The position numbers were made by a program, and so were the translations under genes. A stretch of 64,000 bases of DNA from Parasponia andersonii. Lineage: Eukaryota; Streptophyta; Magnoliopsida; Rosales; Cannabaceae. Of this stretch, positions 62,982-64,000 are shown in pieces. Within the stretch, counting starts at the first letter, position 1, and each line of letters starts with the position of its first letter. The stretch is from assembly GCA_002914805.1 (NCBI GenBank), contig JXTB01000230.1:347362-411361 (forward strand), read 5' to 3'. The notes under the pieces were generated by a model. It had not been told where the DNA came from, did no database searches, and worked only from the letters and a program-made list of their open reading frames with translations.

Positions 62982-63536
62982 ATGTTTTGGATTTGAACTA
63001 ACCATGTAGGAGTTTTCCATCACTGAACTATTTTTCTTCGAGGTAACTATTTTCCTACTGGGCATTGTATGCTCACTCCCCCTTCTTCCCTTCCTCAGAT
63101 GGTATTCAGTGCGATCTCAGAAATCAGGAGGAGTAAAAGGCCATCTTGACTGTAGTTCATTTCTTGGTAATGCTAGAAGGCTACTGTTGTGGTATTTGGA
63201 CTGTTTGGAGTTTTGTATTAGCATTGAACTAAGATTACTACTTTCTATTTTGTCTATAACTTATGTATGCCATTTTGGGATTTAACTTGTTGTTGTAGAT
63301 GATGATGATGCTTAGACTTGTATTTGATTTTTCCCGTTTTTCAATTATTATTCGGTCTATGTTTAATGGTGTATACGAACTACAGGAGAGGTTCACGGGA
63401 TAAATTTTCGAATAATTTATCAAAATGGACTGTTTACAAAACTAAAACTTTTTAGACTCTTTTCAAATAAATCAAGGAATTTCCCACCTTTGTGAAATTC
63501 CCCTTCTGCCACTGGCCCGGGTTTTGGGTCGTGACA
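61479..63536 (+). repeat. 5' LTR of the chromovirus-like element
   Basis: Contains a (CT)n-rich patch (61556-61567), a GC-rich leader-like block (61600-61855) followed by a good splice-donor context (CATCAAGGTATAT), and a (TA)n-(TG)n microsatellite. It is related to LTR E at 17442-19747. Confidence 0.85.
62938..62982. repeat. (TA)n(TG)n compound microsatellite
   Basis: About 15 TA units run directly into about 7 TG units. Confidence 0.9.
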
Positions 63537-63543
63537 CGAATTG

Positions 63544-63555
63544 TGGTATCAGAGC
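63544..63555 (+). other. Primer-binding site (initiator Met tRNA)
   Basis: TGGTATCAGAGC, the standard sequence, lies eight bases after the LTR end. Confidence 0.9.
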
Positions 63556-63788
63556 TTTGAGTTTAATAGCTCGGACGTATCGCCATTACACTAGACTGAA
63601 GTTATTTTATGACAAGCATGCATCATTATCTCACTAACAGCCTGGTATATTGTTTCAGACTTGTAAGGATGCCTCCTAGAAGAGTTCTGAGGCACCAGTC
63701 GGGTGCCGAACCTCCTCAACATCTAGATTTCTCTCATCTGATCAAGGCAATGCAGCAGGCATTTACCCAGATGAGCAACCCAGACTAT

Positions 63789-64000
63789 TGTTGTATGATT
63801 TTTACAGTAGCTACGCAAGTGCACGTGCCGAAACAAGTAATATAGTAGTGAGTGAGTATCGTCTCCACAGGGATTGATTACCAAAATTATTTGTAAAATC
63901 TAAGTGTCAAACAAGTTAGTTTAACAATGAGAAATAAAGATTTGTAATAAAATAGCAATAATTTAAAATTGCAAGCAGTAAAGTAAATATTAAGCAGAAA
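63789..64000 (-). mobile_element. End of a reverse-oriented Athila/Tat-like LTR
   Basis: Begins TGTTGTATGATTTTTACAGT. Reversed, this is an LTR end of the form '...GCACTTGCGTAGCTACTG...CATACAACA', with the 'CTGTGGAGACGATACTC' patch seen near the ends of Athila/Tat LTRs (compare 38440-38513: 'gtgggatgatactct...acttgcgtttat...tacaaca'). It interrupts the gag start of the element at 61479 and runs out of the window. A 5-bp target would be ACTAT (63784-63788), but the other side is not visible. Confidence 0.75.

Larger units (their letters stand above)
61479..63788 (+). mobile_element. Chromovirus-like Ty3/gypsy element, 5' end only
   Basis: The LTR is 61479-63536 (2058 bp, TGTAAAAACCC...GTCGTGACA). 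The Met-tRNA primer site TGGTATCAGAGC is at 63544-63555. A gag start MPPRRVLRHQSG begins at 63669, typical of Tekay/Del-type chromoviruses. The gag is cut at 63788 by another LTR insertion, and the window then ends. Its completeness beyond the window is unknown. Confidence 0.85.

Noticed and set aside
1-64000. tRNA, rRNA, CRISPR arrays, operons, riboswitches
   Set aside because: None seen. The sequence is nuclear plant DNA, and the short repeats found are microsatellites or transposon ends.

Overview
This is a nuclear plant window, most likely from a eudicot. It is AT-rich, has GT-AG introns and is dominated by LTR retrotransposons. The species cannot be fixed from the sequence. Only one plausible live host gene is present, and only its 3' end: a membrane protein of the plant Tweety/prominin-like 'transmembrane protein' family (exons 359-430, 695-1019, 1543-1929). 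The other host sequences are relics: a tau-class glutathione S-transferase pseudogene (3497-4437, minus), an exon-1 scrap of a cyclopropane fatty acid synthase-like gene (5331-5459, minus), and three separate fragments of a MED15-like Mediator subunit gene (about 6.5-8.4, 23.5-23.9 and 59.2-59.8 kb, all plus). The MED15 pieces make up much of the old host framework, and mobile DNA has been driven into and between them.

Layout. 1-8.4 kb: host gene end and pseudogenes. 8.4-23.5 kb: a Ty1/copia element (A) whose 5' LTR is split by an Athila/Tat-like gag-only element (C). The 3' LTR of C is split by two further LTR insertions (D at 13.19-16.95, E at 17.44-19.75). A 242-bp MITE sits in the A LTR. 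23.9-33.7 kb: a second Ty1/copia element (B) with a 1.79-kb 3' LTR, a truncated 5' LTR, a large head-to-head palindrome and extra LTR tails. 34.67-49.67 kb: a hAT DNA transposon whose transposase gene (minus) is split by an 11.5-kb Athila-type Ty3/gypsy element (F). Both insertions show target duplications. 50.0-58.4 kb: a Mutator-like insertion with inverted ends, holding a GC-rich, fairly young Tat-lineage gypsy piece (51.36-55.02) fused to an older reverse-oriented Tat piece (to 56.94). 59.2-59.8 kb: MED15 copy C. 60.5-61.1 kb: a MITE. 61.48-64.0 kb: the 5' LTR, primer site and gag start of a chromovirus-like gypsy element, itself interrupted by the end of a reverse-oriented LTR at 63789.

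I found no undescribed functional system. The points that repay a second look are structural. There are MED15 fragments in three places, with non-collinear flanks around element A. There is a 1.4-kb palindrome. Four single N characters each sit at or near an abrupt repeat-to-repeat switch, which suggests assembly joins. Several nests can be ordered in time from target duplications and from empty paralogous sites. All LTR elements are described here only as fossils.
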